Origin: Thermus oshimai DSM 12092
Lineage (GTDB): Bacteria > Deinococcota > Deinococci > Deinococcales > Thermaceae
Direction of reading: 5' to 3'
Assembly (NCBI RefSeq): GCF_000373145.1
Contig: NZ_KB890622.1
Coordinates: 1-64,000 of the forward strand
DNA length: 64,000 nucleotides
Below the pieces are notes generated by a model. It was given only the letters and a program-made list of their open reading frames with translations. It searched no databases and was not told where the DNA came from. Made by a program: the position numbers and the translations under genes. Positions 18,648 to 27,361 of the stretch are shown here, piece by piece (the first letter of the stretch is position 1; each line of letters opens with the position of its first letter).

Positions 18648-19904
18648 TTACCCCAAAGCCCTAAGGAGATGCCCCAGGACCTCCTCTTCCCTCAGGCGCA
18701 CCTGCTCCCCGGTGGCCAGGTGCTTGAGGGTGACCTCCTTAAGCCGTAGCTCCTCCTCCCCCAAAAACCCCACGAAGGCCGCCCTTCGCTTCAGGGCCTC
18801 CTCCAGCCCCTTGGCGGGCTTCTTGGGGCTTAGGCTGAACTCCACCCGCACCCGGGGCCTTAGGCGCTGGGCCAGGTGGAAGGCCGCCTCCACCCCTTCT
18901 TCCACCAGGGGGATGAGGTAGAGGTCGGGGCCCCGCTCCGGGGGGAGGGCCACCCCCTCCGCCTGCAGGGCCAGGGCCACCCGCTCCACCCCGAAGGCGA
19001 AGCCCACCCCCGGCACCCTGGGCCCCCCCAGGAGCTCGGAAAGCCCGTCGTACCGCCCCCCACCCCCTAAGGCGGACTGGGCCCCGATCTCCTGGTGGTG
19101 GACCTCAAAGGCGGTGCGCACGTAGTAGTCCAGGCCCCGTACCAAGGCCGGGTCCAGCTCGTAGGGGATGCCGAGCTTTTCCAAGTGCCTTTCCACCGCC
19201 AAAAGGTGCGCCCGGGCCTCCTCCCCAAGGAAGTCCAGCATGGGCTTCACCCCAAGCTCCCTTAGGAGGGCCTGGTCCTTTTCGCTCTTGGAGTCCAGGA
19301 TGCGCATGGGGTTGAGGAGAAGCCTTTCCTTGGAGTCCTCGGAGAGCTCTTCCCGGTAGGGGCCTAAGACCTCCCTTAGGTAGGCGTTGTAGCGGGCCCG
19401 GTCCTCGGGGTCGCCCACGGAGGAGAGCTTCACCAAAAGGCCCTTAAGCCCGAGCTCCCTCAGGACCATCCAAAGGAGGGCGATGGCCTCCGCGTCCACC
19501 AAAGGGTCCTCCGAGCCCAGGGCCTCGTAGTCCACCTGGTGGAACTGGCGGTAGCGCCCCTTTTGCGGCCGTTCTGCCCGGAACATGGGCCCCGCCATCC
19601 AGAGCCTCACGGGCTTTGGCCAGACCTTCATCCCGTGCTCCAGGTAGGCCCGCACCATGGCCGCCGTGCCCTCGGGGCGGAGGGTGAGGGAGCGTCCCCC
19701 CCGGTCCTGGAAGGTGAACATCTCCTTGCGCACGATGTCCGTGGAGGCCCCCACGCCCTTTTCAAAGACGTGGGTCTCCTCAAAGATGGGGGTGATGAGC
19801 TCTAGGGCCCCCGCCGATTCCAGCACGGCCCGGGCCTGGGCCACGATGCGCTGGTGAAGCCTGAGCTCCTCCCCGAAGAGGTCCTTGGCGCCCTTAACCG
19901 CCAT
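18648..19904 (-). CDS. hisS: Histidyl-tRNA synthetase
   Basis: Class IIa synthetase of 418 residues. Motif 1 lies around [18 protein letters not shown] and motif 2 is [21 protein letters not shown]. The His-binding block [25 protein letters not shown] and motif 3 ([15 protein letters not shown]) follow, then the anticodon-binding C-terminal domain. I chose ATG 19904 ([18 protein letters not shown]), because the 14 residues upstream in a longer frame are not family-like. TAAAGT lies 8 nt before that ATG, with a GGAAGG between. This is the head of the synthetase operon. Confidence 0.97.
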   Translation of the reverse strand: MAVKGAKDLFGEELRLHQRIVAQARAVLESAGALELITPIFEETHVFEKGVGASTDIVRKEMFTFQDRGGRSLTLRPEGTAAMVRAYLEHGMKVWPKPVRLWMAGPMFRAERPQKGRYRQFHQVDYEALGSEDPLVDAEAIALLWMVLRELGLKGLLVKLSSVGDPEDRARYNAYLREVLGPYREELSEDSKERLLLNPMRILDSKSEKDQALLRELGVKPMLDFLGEEARAHLLAVERHLEKLGIPYELDPALVRGLDYYVRTAFEVHHQEIGAQSALGGGGRYDGLSELLGGPRVPGVGFAFGVERVALALQAEGVALPPERGPDLYLIPLVEEGVEAAFHLAQRLRPRVRVEFSLSPKKPAKGLEEALKRRAAFVGFLGEEELRLKEVTLKHLATGEQVRLREEEVLGHLLRALG

Positions 19905-19944
19905 ACCCTTCCACTTTACTAGGGGCCTCCCGTATCCTGAAGGC

Positions 19945-20271
19945 ATGCCCTTCTGGGGTAGAGCGCGGGGCCTCCTCCTGGGGCTTTACCTCTTCCTCGC
20001 CCTCCTCGCCTCCACCGGGGTGGCCCTGCAGCTTTACCTCATGCAGGTGCAGAACCCCGCCCTGAGGGGGGATCTCTGCACCGCGGAAAGGCCGGTCCAC
20101 CTCGAGCACAGCCCCCTCTGTGGCCTGCAGGTGGCGGAGGGCCTCCCCCCCGTGGAGCCCCCCCAGGCCCCGGCCCCCCTCTTCGTGGGCCTTGGGCGGG
20201 CCCAGGGCCTCCCGGGCTTTCCCGAGGCCTTCCCCGAGGCCACCCGCCCTCGAGGCCCCCCTTCCCTCTAA
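19945..20271 (+). CDS. Small exported or membrane-anchored protein of unknown function
   Basis: Protein of 108 residues. The N terminus [20 protein letters not shown] with [13 protein letters not shown] is one hydrophobic helix, either a signal anchor or a long signal peptide. The rest is short, Pro-rich and has two Cys in [17 protein letters not shown] that could form a disulphide outside the cell. The start is leaderless: TATCCT (19933-19938) then 6 nt. I do not recognise a family. It is divergent from hisS (40 bp apart). Confidence 0.6.
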   Translation: MPFWGRARGLLLGLYLFLALLASTGVALQLYLMQVQNPALRGDLCTAERPVHLEHSPLCGLQVAEGLPPVEPPQAPAPLFVGLGRAQGLPGFPEAFPEATRPRGPPSL

Positions 20272-20323
20272 GCCCCTAACGGCGCCTTTGGGCTTTCGGG
20301 CTTTTAGGGAAGGAGGGAACGCC

Positions 20324-20872
20324 GTGGTGGCGGTGGTGTACACCGAGGATCTGGAGCTTTACGCGGAGCTTTACCGGGTTTTGCGGAACGCGGGCTGGAA
20401 GGTTTCTTGGAAAGAGGGTAAGGGGGTGGCCCTGGCGGACCTCGGCCACCTCCCCTGGGGCCAGGTCTGGGTCTGGCGCACCCCTTTCGGCCTAAGGGCC
20501 TACGAGCCCAAGGCCCTCCGCTTCCTCACCCGCCGGGACGACCCAAAGACCCTTCCCCAGGGCCTCCTGGGGCGGGGAGGGTTTTGCCTTTCCCCCGGGG
20601 AGGCGCGGGCCCTGGCCCACCTGGGGGGGGTGGAGGGGGCTCTGGAAGGGCTCAACAGGGACCAAAGGCGTTTTTTCCTCAAGCGAATCCGCCTCAAGTT
20701 CGGCCTCCCCGAGCCCCTCCTCCAGGCCCTAGCGCGGCATCAGGTGGAGGTAGCGGGGCTTCAGGACCACCTCCAGAGGCTGGCCCGGCTGGAGGCGGAG
20801 CCGTTCCTGCACGTGCCGGGGCAGGAGGATCTCCAAGGTCAGAGGCCCCTGGAAGCGGCCCCGGTGGCCTAG
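20324..20872 (+). CDS. Hypothetical protein with response-regulator-like opening
   Basis: Protein of 182 residues. It opens MVAVVYTEDLELYAELYRVL and then RNAGWKVSWKEG, which resembles the first strand and helix of a receiver or ligand-binding alpha/beta fold. The middle (GLNRDQRRFFLKRIRLKFGLPEPLLQAL) looks like a helical DNA-binding or dimer region. The start is GTG 20324 with AGGAGG 7 nt upstream; longer frames upstream overlap the previous gene and are unlikely. The 3' end overlaps the convergent modC by 144 nt, which is unusual; the native stop may have been lost. I cannot name a family. Confidence 0.55.
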   Translation: MVAVVYTEDLELYAELYRVLRNAGWKVSWKEGKGVALADLGHLPWGQVWVWRTPFGLRAYEPKALRFLTRRDDPKTLPQGLLGRGGFCLSPGEARALAHLGGVEGALEGLNRDQRRFFLKRIRLKFGLPEPLLQALARHQVEVAGLQDHLQRLARLEAEPFLHVPGQEDLQGQRPLEAAPVA

Positions 20873-21727
20873 CCCCTCGGGGTAAAGGGTTTCCAGGGTG
20901 CCCTGGAGGGTGTTCTCCTGGGGCTTGGGCCGGTCGGGGCGGACCACCAGGACCTCCTCCGCCCGCACCGCCAAAAAGGCCCGCGCCCCGGGCCGGGCCC
21001 AGGCGGGGAGGGGGAGGCGGAGGAAGACCCCTCCGGCCCACACCCCCCCTTCCCCCACCTCCACGGGGAAGACGTTGGCGTAGCCCAAAAGCCGGGCCAC
21101 CCGGCTCTCCGCGGGGCGGGCCAGGACCTCGGGGGTGGGGCCTTCCTGGACGATCCGGCCCTCCAGGAGCACCGCCAGCCGGTCGGCGAAGCCCACCAGG
21201 TCGGGGTCGTGGCTCACCGCCAGGGTGGGGAGGCCCTCCTTGCGGATGAGGTCCACCAGTTCCGCCAGCACCTGGGTGCGGGTGAGGGCGTCCAGGTTGG
21301 AGGTGGGCTCGTCCAGGAGGAGGAGCTCTGCCCCCCGGGCCAGGGCCCGGGCCAGGGCCACCCGCTGCCTTTGCCCCCCGGAAAGCTGGTGGGGCCGCTT
21401 CTCGGCGTGCTCCAAAAGCCCCACCCGCTCCAGGAGGAGGAGGGCCTTTCTTCGGGCCTCCCTGGGGGGGTCTTTGAGGGGGAAGGCCACGTTTTCCCAG
21501 GCCCTAAGGTGGGGGAAGAGGGCCAGGTCCTGGGGGAGGTAGCCCACGGGCCGCCGCTCTGGGGGGAGGCCGGAAAACGGCGTCCCCTCCGCGGGTAGGA
21601 GGCCCGCAAGGGCCTTTAAGAGCGTGCTCTTCCCCGCCCCGCTTTCCCCGAGGAGGACGGTGAAGCCCTCCACGGTGAGGTGGGCCTCGAGGCGGATGGG
21701 CCTCCTTATCTGGTAGCGGATCTCCAC
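20729..21727 (-). CDS. modC: Molybdate/tungstate ABC transporter, ATPase subunit ModC
   Basis: ATPase of 332 residues that powers oxyanion import. Walker A is GESGAGKSTLLKAL, the signature is LSGGQRQRVALARAL, and Walker B is LLLLDEPTSNLD. The C-terminal ~100 residues contain a MOP/TOBE-like domain (ENTLQGTLETLYPEGLGHRG... and LRLQPGQPLEVVLKPRYLHL), which in ModC binds molybdate or regulates transport. It overlaps modB by 22 nt and is the last gene of the modABC operon. Confidence 0.92.
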   Translation of the reverse strand: MEIRYQIRRPIRLEAHLTVEGFTVLLGESGAGKSTLLKALAGLLPAEGTPFSGLPPERRPVGYLPQDLALFPHLRAWENVAFPLKDPPREARRKALLLLERVGLLEHAEKRPHQLSGGQRQRVALARALARGAELLLLDEPTSNLDALTRTQVLAELVDLIRKEGLPTLAVSHDPDLVGFADRLAVLLEGRIVQEGPTPEVLARPAESRVARLLGYANVFPVEVGEGGVWAGGVFLRLPLPAWARPGARAFLAVRAEEVLVVRPDRPKPQENTLQGTLETLYPEGLGHRGRFQGPLTLEILLPRHVQERLRLQPGQPLEVVLKPRYLHLMPR

Positions 21728-22395
21728 CGGCGCCCCCTTTCCTCCAGGCTCCGGCCCAGGTAAAGGAAGAGGAAGCTCAGGAGGAAGAGCACCCCCGAGG
21801 CCCAGGCGGCCTCCCGGAACCTAAGGGCCTGCACCAGGTCGTAGATGTAGATGCTCACCATCTGGGTCTTGCCGGGGATGGCCCCCCCCACCATGAGGAC
21901 CACCCCAAACTCCCCCAGGGTGTGGGCGAAGGCCAGGAGGCTCCCCGAGAGGAGGCCGGGCCAGGTGAGGGGGAGGATGAGCCTCCCCCAGAGCTTGAAA
22001 GGTCCCGCCCCCAGGGTGCGGGCGGTGTCCAGGAGGCTTCGGTCCAGGGCTAAGAAGGCCTCCCGGTAGGCGGTGAGGGCGAAGGGGAGGCTGAAGAGGA
22101 CGCTGGACACCACCAGGCCCTCAAAGCGAAAGGCCCAGCTCAGCCCCAAAAGGCGGTGGAGGGGCCCCTCGGGCCCCAGGAGGAGGAGGAGGTAGAACCC
22201 CAGGACCGTGGGGGGCAGGACCAGGGGGAGGAGGAAGGGGAGGAGGAAGAGGGTTTCCAGGACCCGCTTTCCCGGAAAGGCCTTGAAGGCCAGGAGCCAG
22301 GCCAAGGGTACCCCGAGGAGGAGGAGGAGGAGGGTGGAGGCCAGGGCCACCCAAAAGGTGAGGTTCAGGGTTTGGAGGAAGGCGGGATCCGGCAC
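21706..22395 (-). CDS. modB: Molybdate/tungstate ABC transporter, permease subunit ModB
   Basis: Membrane subunit of 229 residues with about five to six helices. It begins FLQTLNLTFWVALASTLLLL and LLGVPLAWLLAFKAFPGKRV, typical of ModB. The EAA loop that contacts ModC is DTARTLGAGPFKLWGRLILPLTWPGLLSG. GGAIPGKTQMVSIYIYDLVQ is a block conserved in molybdate permeases. The start is GTG 22395, 3 nt after the modA stop. Confidence 0.93.
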   Translation of the reverse strand: MPDPAFLQTLNLTFWVALASTLLLLLLGVPLAWLLAFKAFPGKRVLETLFLLPFLLPLVLPPTVLGFYLLLLLGPEGPLHRLLGLSWAFRFEGLVVSSVLFSLPFALTAYREAFLALDRSLLDTARTLGAGPFKLWGRLILPLTWPGLLSGSLLAFAHTLGEFGVVLMVGGAIPGKTQMVSIYIYDLVQALRFREAAWASGVLFLLSFLFLYLGRSLEERGRRWRSATR

Positions 22396-22398
22396 CGC

Positions 22399-23283
22399 TT
22401 ACCCCTCCCCGGGCAGGAGGAAGCCGTAGCGGCGGAGGATGCTCCGCCCCTCCGGGCTTCCCACAAAGCGGTAAAAGGCCACCACCTCGGGCCTGTTCAT
22501 GCCCTTGAGGATCACATAGGCCTGCTCCAGGCTAAGGTGCCGGTCCAGGGGGGTCACCCAGTAGCGCCCCTTTTCCTCCAGGGCCGGGCTCTTGGCCACG
22601 GAGAGGGCCAGGAGGCCCACCCCCGTGCCGGTCAGGGCCAGCTGGGCGGCGTGGCTGATGTTCTCCCCGTAGACGAAGCTGAAGTTCCCCTTCCCCTGCC
22701 TTAAGGGGCTCACGTCAAAGTAGGCCTCGAGGCCCCGGTTCATCTCCTCCCAGGGGAGCTCTTTCCAGGAAAGCGCCCTAAATGGGCGCGGCAGGGCCAG
22801 AGGGGGGTTGGGGAGCCGGCGCAGGAGGCCGTAGCTCTCCAGGAGCGTGACCGCGGCCCGGCCGTAGGGGGCGTGGACGGGGTTGGCGAGGGCGATGCGG
22901 GTCACCTTGGGGTCCTTGAGGATCTCCGGCCCCCGGGAGGGGTCCAGCCCCAGGTCCTTCCGCACCCAAAGGACCATCCGCCCCACGGCGTAAAGGGCCC
23001 GGGTGCCGGGTTCCGCAAGCCCCTTTTCCTCCAGGAGCTTGGGGTAGACCTCCTCCGCGGAGAAGTAGAGGTCCGCGGGGAGGCCCTGGAGGAGCTGGGT
23101 GTAGAACTTGCCGGAGGAGCCGAAGCTGAGGGTCACCTTGACCTGGGGGTTGGCCCTTTGGAAGGCCTGGCGCATCTCCTCCAGGGCGTACTGCAGGTCC
23201 GAGGCCGCCACCACCCGCACCTCCTGGGCCAGGATCGGGCTTGGGAAGAGGAGGAGCCAAAGCAGGATGAGGGGGGTTCTCAC
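22399..23283 (-). CDS. modA: Molybdate/tungstate-binding periplasmic protein ModA
   Basis: Secreted solute-binding protein of 294 residues. A signal peptide (VRTPLILLWLLLFPSPILA) is followed by the ModA blocks VVAASDLQYALEEMRQAF, VTLSFGSSGKFYTQLLQGLPADLYFSA, IALANPVHAPYGRAAVTLLE and ENISHAAQLALTGTGVGLLAL. Whether it prefers molybdate or tungstate cannot be told from sequence. I chose GTG 23283, which has AAAGGAGGTGG 5 nt upstream; a longer frame to 23331 runs through the structured leader. That leader resembles a molybdenum-cofactor riboswitch, so the operon is probably controlled by cofactor level. Confidence 0.93.
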   Translation of the reverse strand: MRTPLILLWLLLFPSPILAQEVRVVAASDLQYALEEMRQAFQRANPQVKVTLSFGSSGKFYTQLLQGLPADLYFSAEEVYPKLLEEKGLAEPGTRALYAVGRMVLWVRKDLGLDPSRGPEILKDPKVTRIALANPVHAPYGRAAVTLLESYGLLRRLPNPPLALPRPFRALSWKELPWEEMNRGLEAYFDVSPLRQGKGNFSFVYGENISHAAQLALTGTGVGLLALSVAKSPALEEKGRYWVTPLDRHLSLEQAYVILKGMNRPEVVAFYRFVGSPEGRSILRRYGFLLPGEG

Positions 23284-23296
23284 GTCCACCTCCTTT

Positions 23297-23394
23297 GCGT
23301 CCGCGGCAGGCGGTGGGGTTGCCCCCACCACCCCGGAGCCTGAAGGGCTCGGCCCAGAAGGCCCTGGGGGTCTTCCGGGCTCGGAGGCGGGTTC
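23297..23394 (-). promoter_or_regulatory. Probable molybdenum-cofactor (Moco/Tuco) riboswitch in the modABC leader
   Basis: The leader is a dense set of nested dyads on the minus strand. It has an outer pairing of CCGCCTCCGAGCC with the distal GCCTGCCGCGG, an inner GGGCC-TTCT-GGGCC hairpin, an AGCC..GGCT stem, and a GTGGGG-GCAA-CCCCAC hairpin. CTCCGAGCC, GCCGAGCC and CCACCGCCTGCCG match what I remember of the Moco RNA family. The ribosome-binding site AAAGGAGGTGG follows directly, so translational control is likely. The family call is from memory of conserved blocks, not from a covariance search. Confidence 0.55.
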
Positions 23395-23400
23395 ATTTTA
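23395..23400 (-). promoter_or_regulatory. -10 hexamer (TAAAAT) of the modABC operon
   Basis: Minus-strand TAAAAT directly precedes the structured leader, so transcription would start at the 5' strand of the outer riboswitch stem. No clear -35 is visible in the GC-rich upstream sequence. Confidence 0.55.
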
Positions 23401-23419
23401 CGGCCCCCGGGGTGGGGCC

Positions 23420-24037
23420 CTAGAAGAGGGGTTCCTGGCTCACCGCCCGGATCTGGCGCCGGGGCTTGGGGGGGAGGGCCTCCAGGGCCTTCTTGACCTC
23501 CTGGATGTCCAGCCAGGTGAGGTGCTTGGGGCTCCCCTGGGCCCGGCTAGGGTTCCTTAGGAGGTAGGCGGGGTGGAACATGGGGAAGACCCGGATCCCG
23601 TGCCAGGTGAACCACTGCCCCCGCACCTTGGTGATGGAGACCTTGTCCCCCAGGAAGAACTCCGCCGCCACCGCCCCTAGGGGGACGATGATCTGGGGGG
23701 CCACCAGCTCGATCTGCTTGAGGAGCCACTTGTCCGTGCAGATCTTGGCCTCGTCGGGCAGGGGGGCGCGGTTCCCCGGGGGGCGGCACTTGACGATGTT
23801 GGTGATGTAGACCTCCTCCCGGGGAATCCCTGCGGCCTCGAGGATGCGGTTCAGGAGCTGCCCCGCCTTGCCCACGAAGGGCCGGCCCGTCTTGTCCTCC
23901 TCCTCCCCCGGGCCCTCCCCCACGATCATCAGGTTGGCGTCGGGGTTGCCCTCGCCGAAGACCACCTGGGTGCGGCCCTCGGCCAGGCGGCAGGCGGTGC
24001 AGGCCTTGGCCTGGGCTTCCAGGACGTCCAGGTTCAT
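23420..24037 (-). CDS. Family 4 uracil-DNA glycosylase (iron-sulphur)
   Basis: Thermostable DNA repair enzyme of 205 residues that removes uracil arising from cytosine deamination, a heavy load in thermophiles. The Cys ligands of the 4Fe-4S cluster are visible: C13 and C16 (KACTACRLAEGR), the Cys in VKCRPPGNR and the Cys in AKICTDKW. Active-site motifs are GEGPGEEEDKTGRPFVG and FHPAYLLRNP. The start overlaps the stop of the upstream gene (ATGA). Confidence 0.96.
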   Translation of the reverse strand: MNLDVLEAQAKACTACRLAEGRTQVVFGEGNPDANLMIVGEGPGEEEDKTGRPFVGKAGQLLNRILEAAGIPREEVYITNIVKCRPPGNRAPLPDEAKICTDKWLLKQIELVAPQIIVPLGAVAAEFFLGDKVSITKVRGQWFTWHGIRVFPMFHPAYLLRNPSRAQGSPKHLTWLDIQEVKKALEALPPKPRRQIRAVSQEPLF

Positions 24038-24402
24038 TCTAGGGATTTCCGGGCCTTGCGGGCCTCGCGGCGGGTCTTGGGGTCCAGGCCGATCATGAGG
24101 AAGAAGTTCTCCAGGGCGTTTTCCTGGCCCTTGATCTCGGGGTACTGGTCCTCCGGGGTGCCGCTCACGAAGGGCAGGGACTTGTAGAGTTCTAAAGCGT
24201 ACTGGACCACGGCCTCCGGCCCCTCCCGTTCGGCCACCTCCGCCAGCTTGGCGTACACCTCCCGCCGGGCCTCCGCGTGGCGGCGGAAGACCTCGGGGTT
24301 GGGCGTCTCCGGTGCCCGGAGGACATCCTGCTTGGCGATGCGCCGGTAATGCTTGAGCCCCCTGACGATTTCCTCCGTGGTCAGCGTGATCTTGAACTCC
24401 AT
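24034..24402 (-). CDS. Conserved hypothetical protein, co-operonic with UDG
   Basis: Soluble, mainly helical protein of 122 residues, starting MEFKITLTTEEIVRGLKHYR. It is rich in Arg, Glu and Lys and has no signal peptide or membrane segment. The start is ATG 24402 with AAAGGAG upstream; a longer frame to 24459 lacks a site. It overlaps the uracil-DNA glycosylase start by 4 nt, so translation is coupled, which hints at a DNA-repair or nucleic-acid role but does not prove it. I do not recognise a family. Confidence 0.75.
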   Translation of the reverse strand: MEFKITLTTEEIVRGLKHYRRIAKQDVLRAPETPNPEVFRRHAEARREVYAKLAEVAEREGPEAVVQYALELYKSLPFVSGTPEDQYPEIKGQENALENFFLMIGLDPKTRREARKARKSLE

Positions 24403-24482
24403 CCCCGCTCCTTTCCGGCCGATGGGCCCTTCCTTTGGCAGATTATACGCCGCCCTCATGGGTCGTGCGTATACTTGGGGGG

Positions 24483-25514
24483 ATGGAGGTCTTGGGAACG
24501 CATTGGCTTCGCCGTATTATCGCCCGTATTCCCCCCCTTACCGTGTACGAGGGCCAGGATACCCGCACCGGAACCCCGGTGATGGTCCTAAAGGGGGCGG
24601 AGGGGAGGCCCCTGGAAGGCCCCGCCCTGCTTCCCTTCCTGGAAGCCCTCGAGGACGCCTGGGTGCTGGAGTGGCCCCTGGGGGCGGTGCCCCTTTCCCA
24701 CTACCTGGGGGTGGCGGACCTCGAGCGGCTTGCCGTCTGGGTCCGGGCCATGGCCCAGGCCCTCAAGGACCTGGAGGCCCAAGGGGTGGCCTACGCCCCC
24801 CGGGCCGAGCTCTGCTTGGTGAAGGGCCGGCGGGTGTGGCTGGCGGGGGCGGGGCTTAAGGCGTTGGAGGGGGACGGGCGGCAGGCCCTTCTGGAGCTGG
24901 CCAAGGCCCTGGCGGGGGGGCGCTTTGAGGAGTTTCCCCTAAGGGAGGCCCTGGAGCGGGGGGACCTGGAGGCCCTCCTTGCGCCACAGGAGGCGGCTTC
25001 GGAGGCCCTTCCCCAGGAGCCCCCGCCGGAGGAGCCCAAAAAGCGCCCCCTGCCCGTGGAGGAGGAGGCCCCGCCCGAACCCCCCAAGGCCCTTCCCGAG
25101 GAGCCCCCGCCCCCCTCCCCAAGCCGTCCCAAGGTCATCCGCATAGAGGAGAAGGACGAGCCCCCCTTCCCCGTGGTGGAGCCCAAGAACCCCGGCAGGA
25201 GGCGGATCCTTTGGCTTCTGCCCCTCCTCCTGGTCCTTTTGGGGCTTTTCCTCTTCAGGCCCAGACCCCAGGGGCAGGGGCCCTACGCCGTGGAGTTCCG
25301 CACCGAGCCCCCCTCGGAGAAGGCCGAGGTCTACCTCCTGGAGGCCCCTCCGGGTTCCAGGCTCCAGCCCGGCACCCTTCTCCTCACCGCCCCCGGGCGG
25401 GCGGAGGTGGACGCCCCCGGGGTGTACCGGCTCCGCATCCGGGTGCCCGGCCGCGACCCCGTGGACTACCTCCTGGAGGTCCCGGGCCCTCCCCTCACCA
25501 TCCGGGTACGCTAG
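24483..25514 (+). CDS. Kinase-like membrane protein (degenerate N-lobe, TM helix, outer domain)
   Basis: Protein of 343 residues with three parts. Residues 1-165 follow the layout of a Ser/Thr kinase domain (LTVYEGQDTRTGTPVMVLKG like strands 2-3, then AVWVRAMAQALKDLEAQGVAYA like helix E), but the catalytic HRD and DFG motifs are not recognisable. Residues 180-235 are Pro/Glu-rich. One TM helix follows (ILWLLPLLLVLLGLFLF, near 242-258), then an ~80-residue beta-rich domain resembling PEGA-type modules. A pseudokinase-type signalling or scaffold role is inference. The start is ATG 24483, 7 nt after TATACT (24470-24475); an upstream ATG at 24435 is less likely. It is followed 4 nt later by the next gene. 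Confidence 0.65.
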   Translation: MEVLGTHWLRRIIARIPPLTVYEGQDTRTGTPVMVLKGAEGRPLEGPALLPFLEALEDAWVLEWPLGAVPLSHYLGVADLERLAVWVRAMAQALKDLEAQGVAYAPRAELCLVKGRRVWLAGAGLKALEGDGRQALLELAKALAGGRFEEFPLREALERGDLEALLAPQEAASEALPQEPPPEEPKKRPLPVEEEAPPEPPKALPEEPPPPSPSRPKVIRIEEKDEPPFPVVEPKNPGRRRILWLLPLLLVLLGLFLFRPRPQGQGPYAVEFRTEPPSEKAEVYLLEAPPGSRLQPGTLLLTAPGRAEVDAPGVYRLRIRVPGRDPVDYLLEVPGPPLTIRVR

Positions 25515-25518
25515 ACCC

Positions 25519-26115
25519 ATGCGCGCGCGCAAGGCCGTACACCTTTACCGCTTCTTCCACGCGGGGGAGCCCGCGGGGGAAGGGCGGTTGGAGGTCCTCC
25601 CCGGCAGGGAAGGGGTGAAGGCCACCTTTCAGGCCGAGCTCCTCCTGCCCCTGCCCCGCACCAAGGTCCGCCTCAGCACGGAGACCGACCTCGAGGGGTT
25701 TTCCCGCTACTTTTCGGAAAGGGTGGAGGGCCGGGAGGCCCGGGTCTTCACCGTGGAACGGCTGGAGGGGGAGGGGCTGGTGATGGTGAGCCAGGGCAAG
25801 GAGAGCCTGGCCTACCCCTACCTCGCGCCCTACCACGACGCCCTTTCCCTCCTCCTCGCCTTGCCCCACCTGGACCTCCTTCCCGGGGAGGTGGCCCGCT
25901 TTGCCCTCCCCGGGGGGCGGGCCTACGTGGAGCGCCTGCCGGACCTCGAGGCCGAGGGCCGGCCCCTCCGCCAGTACCGCCTCCGCCCGGGGCTCACCCT
26001 GGTCCAGGTGGAGGGGGACCGGGTGGTGCGGGTGGCCCAGCAGGTGGGCGACCACGTGTTTGAGGCCCTGTGGGAAGGGGAGGAGGAGCCCAGGCGGAGG
26101 CGGCGTTGGGTATAG
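25519..26115 (+). CDS. Conserved hypothetical protein
   Basis: Soluble protein of 198 residues with alternating short strands ([40 protein letters not shown]) and no signal peptide or TM helix. A run of basic residues (RRRRRW) ends it. It starts 4 nt after the kinase-like gene, so the two are one operon. Its stop TAG lies inside the -10 hexamer of hisD. The beta-rich pattern recalls DUF3108-type proteins, but I cannot confirm that. Confidence 0.7.
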   Translation: MRARKAVHLYRFFHAGEPAGEGRLEVLPGREGVKATFQAELLLPLPRTKVRLSTETDLEGFSRYFSERVEGREARVFTVERLEGEGLVMVSQGKESLAYPYLAPYHDALSLLLALPHLDLLPGEVARFALPGGRAYVERLPDLEAEGRPLRQYRLRPGLTLVQVEGDRVVRVAQQVGDHVFEALWEGEEEPRRRRRWV

Positions 26116-26122
26116 TGGGGGC

Positions 26123-27361
26123 ATGATCTACCGCGCGGAGGAGGTGCGGGAGCGGTTTGCCCGCCGCGGCCTCGCCTTTGACCCCAAGGTGGAGGGCATC
26201 GTCCGGGGGATCCTGGAGGCGGTGCGCACCCAGGGGGACGAGGCCCTGGACCGCCTGAGCCGGGACCTGGACGGCCACCCCGTGGAGGAGATCCCCAAGA
26301 AGGCCTGGCGGGAGGCCTACGAGGACCTGGACGAGGAGCTAAGGGACGCCCTGGAGACCGCCCGGGAGCGCATCGAGGCCTTTTACCGGGAGGAGGCCCG
26401 GGGGGGCTTCCTAAAGGCCGACGAGAGCGGGGTCCTGGGCCAGCTGGTCCGGCCCTTGGACCGGGTGGGGGTCTACGTGCCGGGGGGAAGTGCCCCCCTC
26501 CTTTCCAGCCTCCTCATGACCGTGGTGCCCGCCAAGGTGGCGGGGGTGGGGGAGGTCATCGTGGCCAGCCCCCCCCGGGTCCACCCCGGGGTCCTGGCCG
26601 CGGCTTGGGTGGCGGGGGCGGACCGGCTTTTTGCCATGGGGGGGGCCCAGGCGGTGGCCGCCCTGGCCTACGGCACGAAAAGGGTCCCCCGGGTGGACAA
26701 GATCGTGGGGCCGGGGAACGCCTACGTGGTGGAGGCCAAGCGCCAGGTCTACGGGGCGGTGGGGATTGACGGCCTGGCGGGCCCCACGGAGACCCTCATC
26801 GTGGCGGACGGCTCCGCCTCCCCTAAGCTCCTCGCCGCGGACCTTTTGGCCCAGGCGGAGCACGGCCCCGACTCTGAGCCCTGGCTCCTTTCCCCCGACC
26901 GGGCCCTTTTGGAAAAGGTGGAGGCGGAGCTTGTCCTTAGGCTTCAGGACCTCCCCCGGGCGGAGATCGCCAAAAAGGCCCTGGAAAAGGGGGGGCTGGT
27001 GCTCACGGAAAGCCTCGAGGAGGCCTTTGAGCTCGCCAACCTCTACGCCCCCGAGCACCTCTGCCTGGCCCTTTCCGATCCCTTGCCCTGGCTTGGGCGG
27101 GTGCGGAACGCCGGGGGGGTCTTCCTGGGGGAGGGGACCCCGGAGGCCCTAGGGGACTACATCGCCGGGCCCAGCCACGTGATGCCCACCTCCGGCACCG
27201 CCCGCTTCCAGGGGGGGCTTGCGGTGCGGGACTTCCTCAAGGTCATCCCCGTGCTGGGCCTGGCGGAAGGGGCGGTGCGGCGGCTTGCCCCCAAGGGGGC
27301 CCTCCTCGCGCGGGCGGAGGGCTTGGAGGGCCACGCCCGCGCCCTGGACCTGCGGAAATGA
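26123..27361 (+). CDS. hisD: Histidinol dehydrogenase
   Basis: Zinc enzyme of 412 residues that oxidises L-histidinol to L-histidine with two NAD+, the last step of histidine synthesis. Family blocks include [43 protein letters not shown], the zinc-site region [27 protein letters not shown] and [17 protein letters not shown] 26123 is 6 nt after TATAGT (26111-26116), so the gene is leaderless; the longer in-frame extension to 25901 overlaps the previous gene in another frame. No other his gene is nearby. Confidence 0.97.
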   Translation: MIYRAEEVRERFARRGLAFDPKVEGIVRGILEAVRTQGDEALDRLSRDLDGHPVEEIPKKAWREAYEDLDEELRDALETARERIEAFYREEARGGFLKADESGVLGQLVRPLDRVGVYVPGGSAPLLSSLLMTVVPAKVAGVGEVIVASPPRVHPGVLAAAWVAGADRLFAMGGAQAVAALAYGTKRVPRVDKIVGPGNAYVVEAKRQVYGAVGIDGLAGPTETLIVADGSASPKLLAADLLAQAEHGPDSEPWLLSPDRALLEKVEAELVLRLQDLPRAEIAKKALEKGGLVLTESLEEAFELANLYAPEHLCLALSDPLPWLGRVRNAGGVFLGEGTPEALGDYIAGPSHVMPTSGTARFQGGLAVRDFLKVIPVLGLAEGAVRRLAPKGALLARAEGLEGHARALDLRK

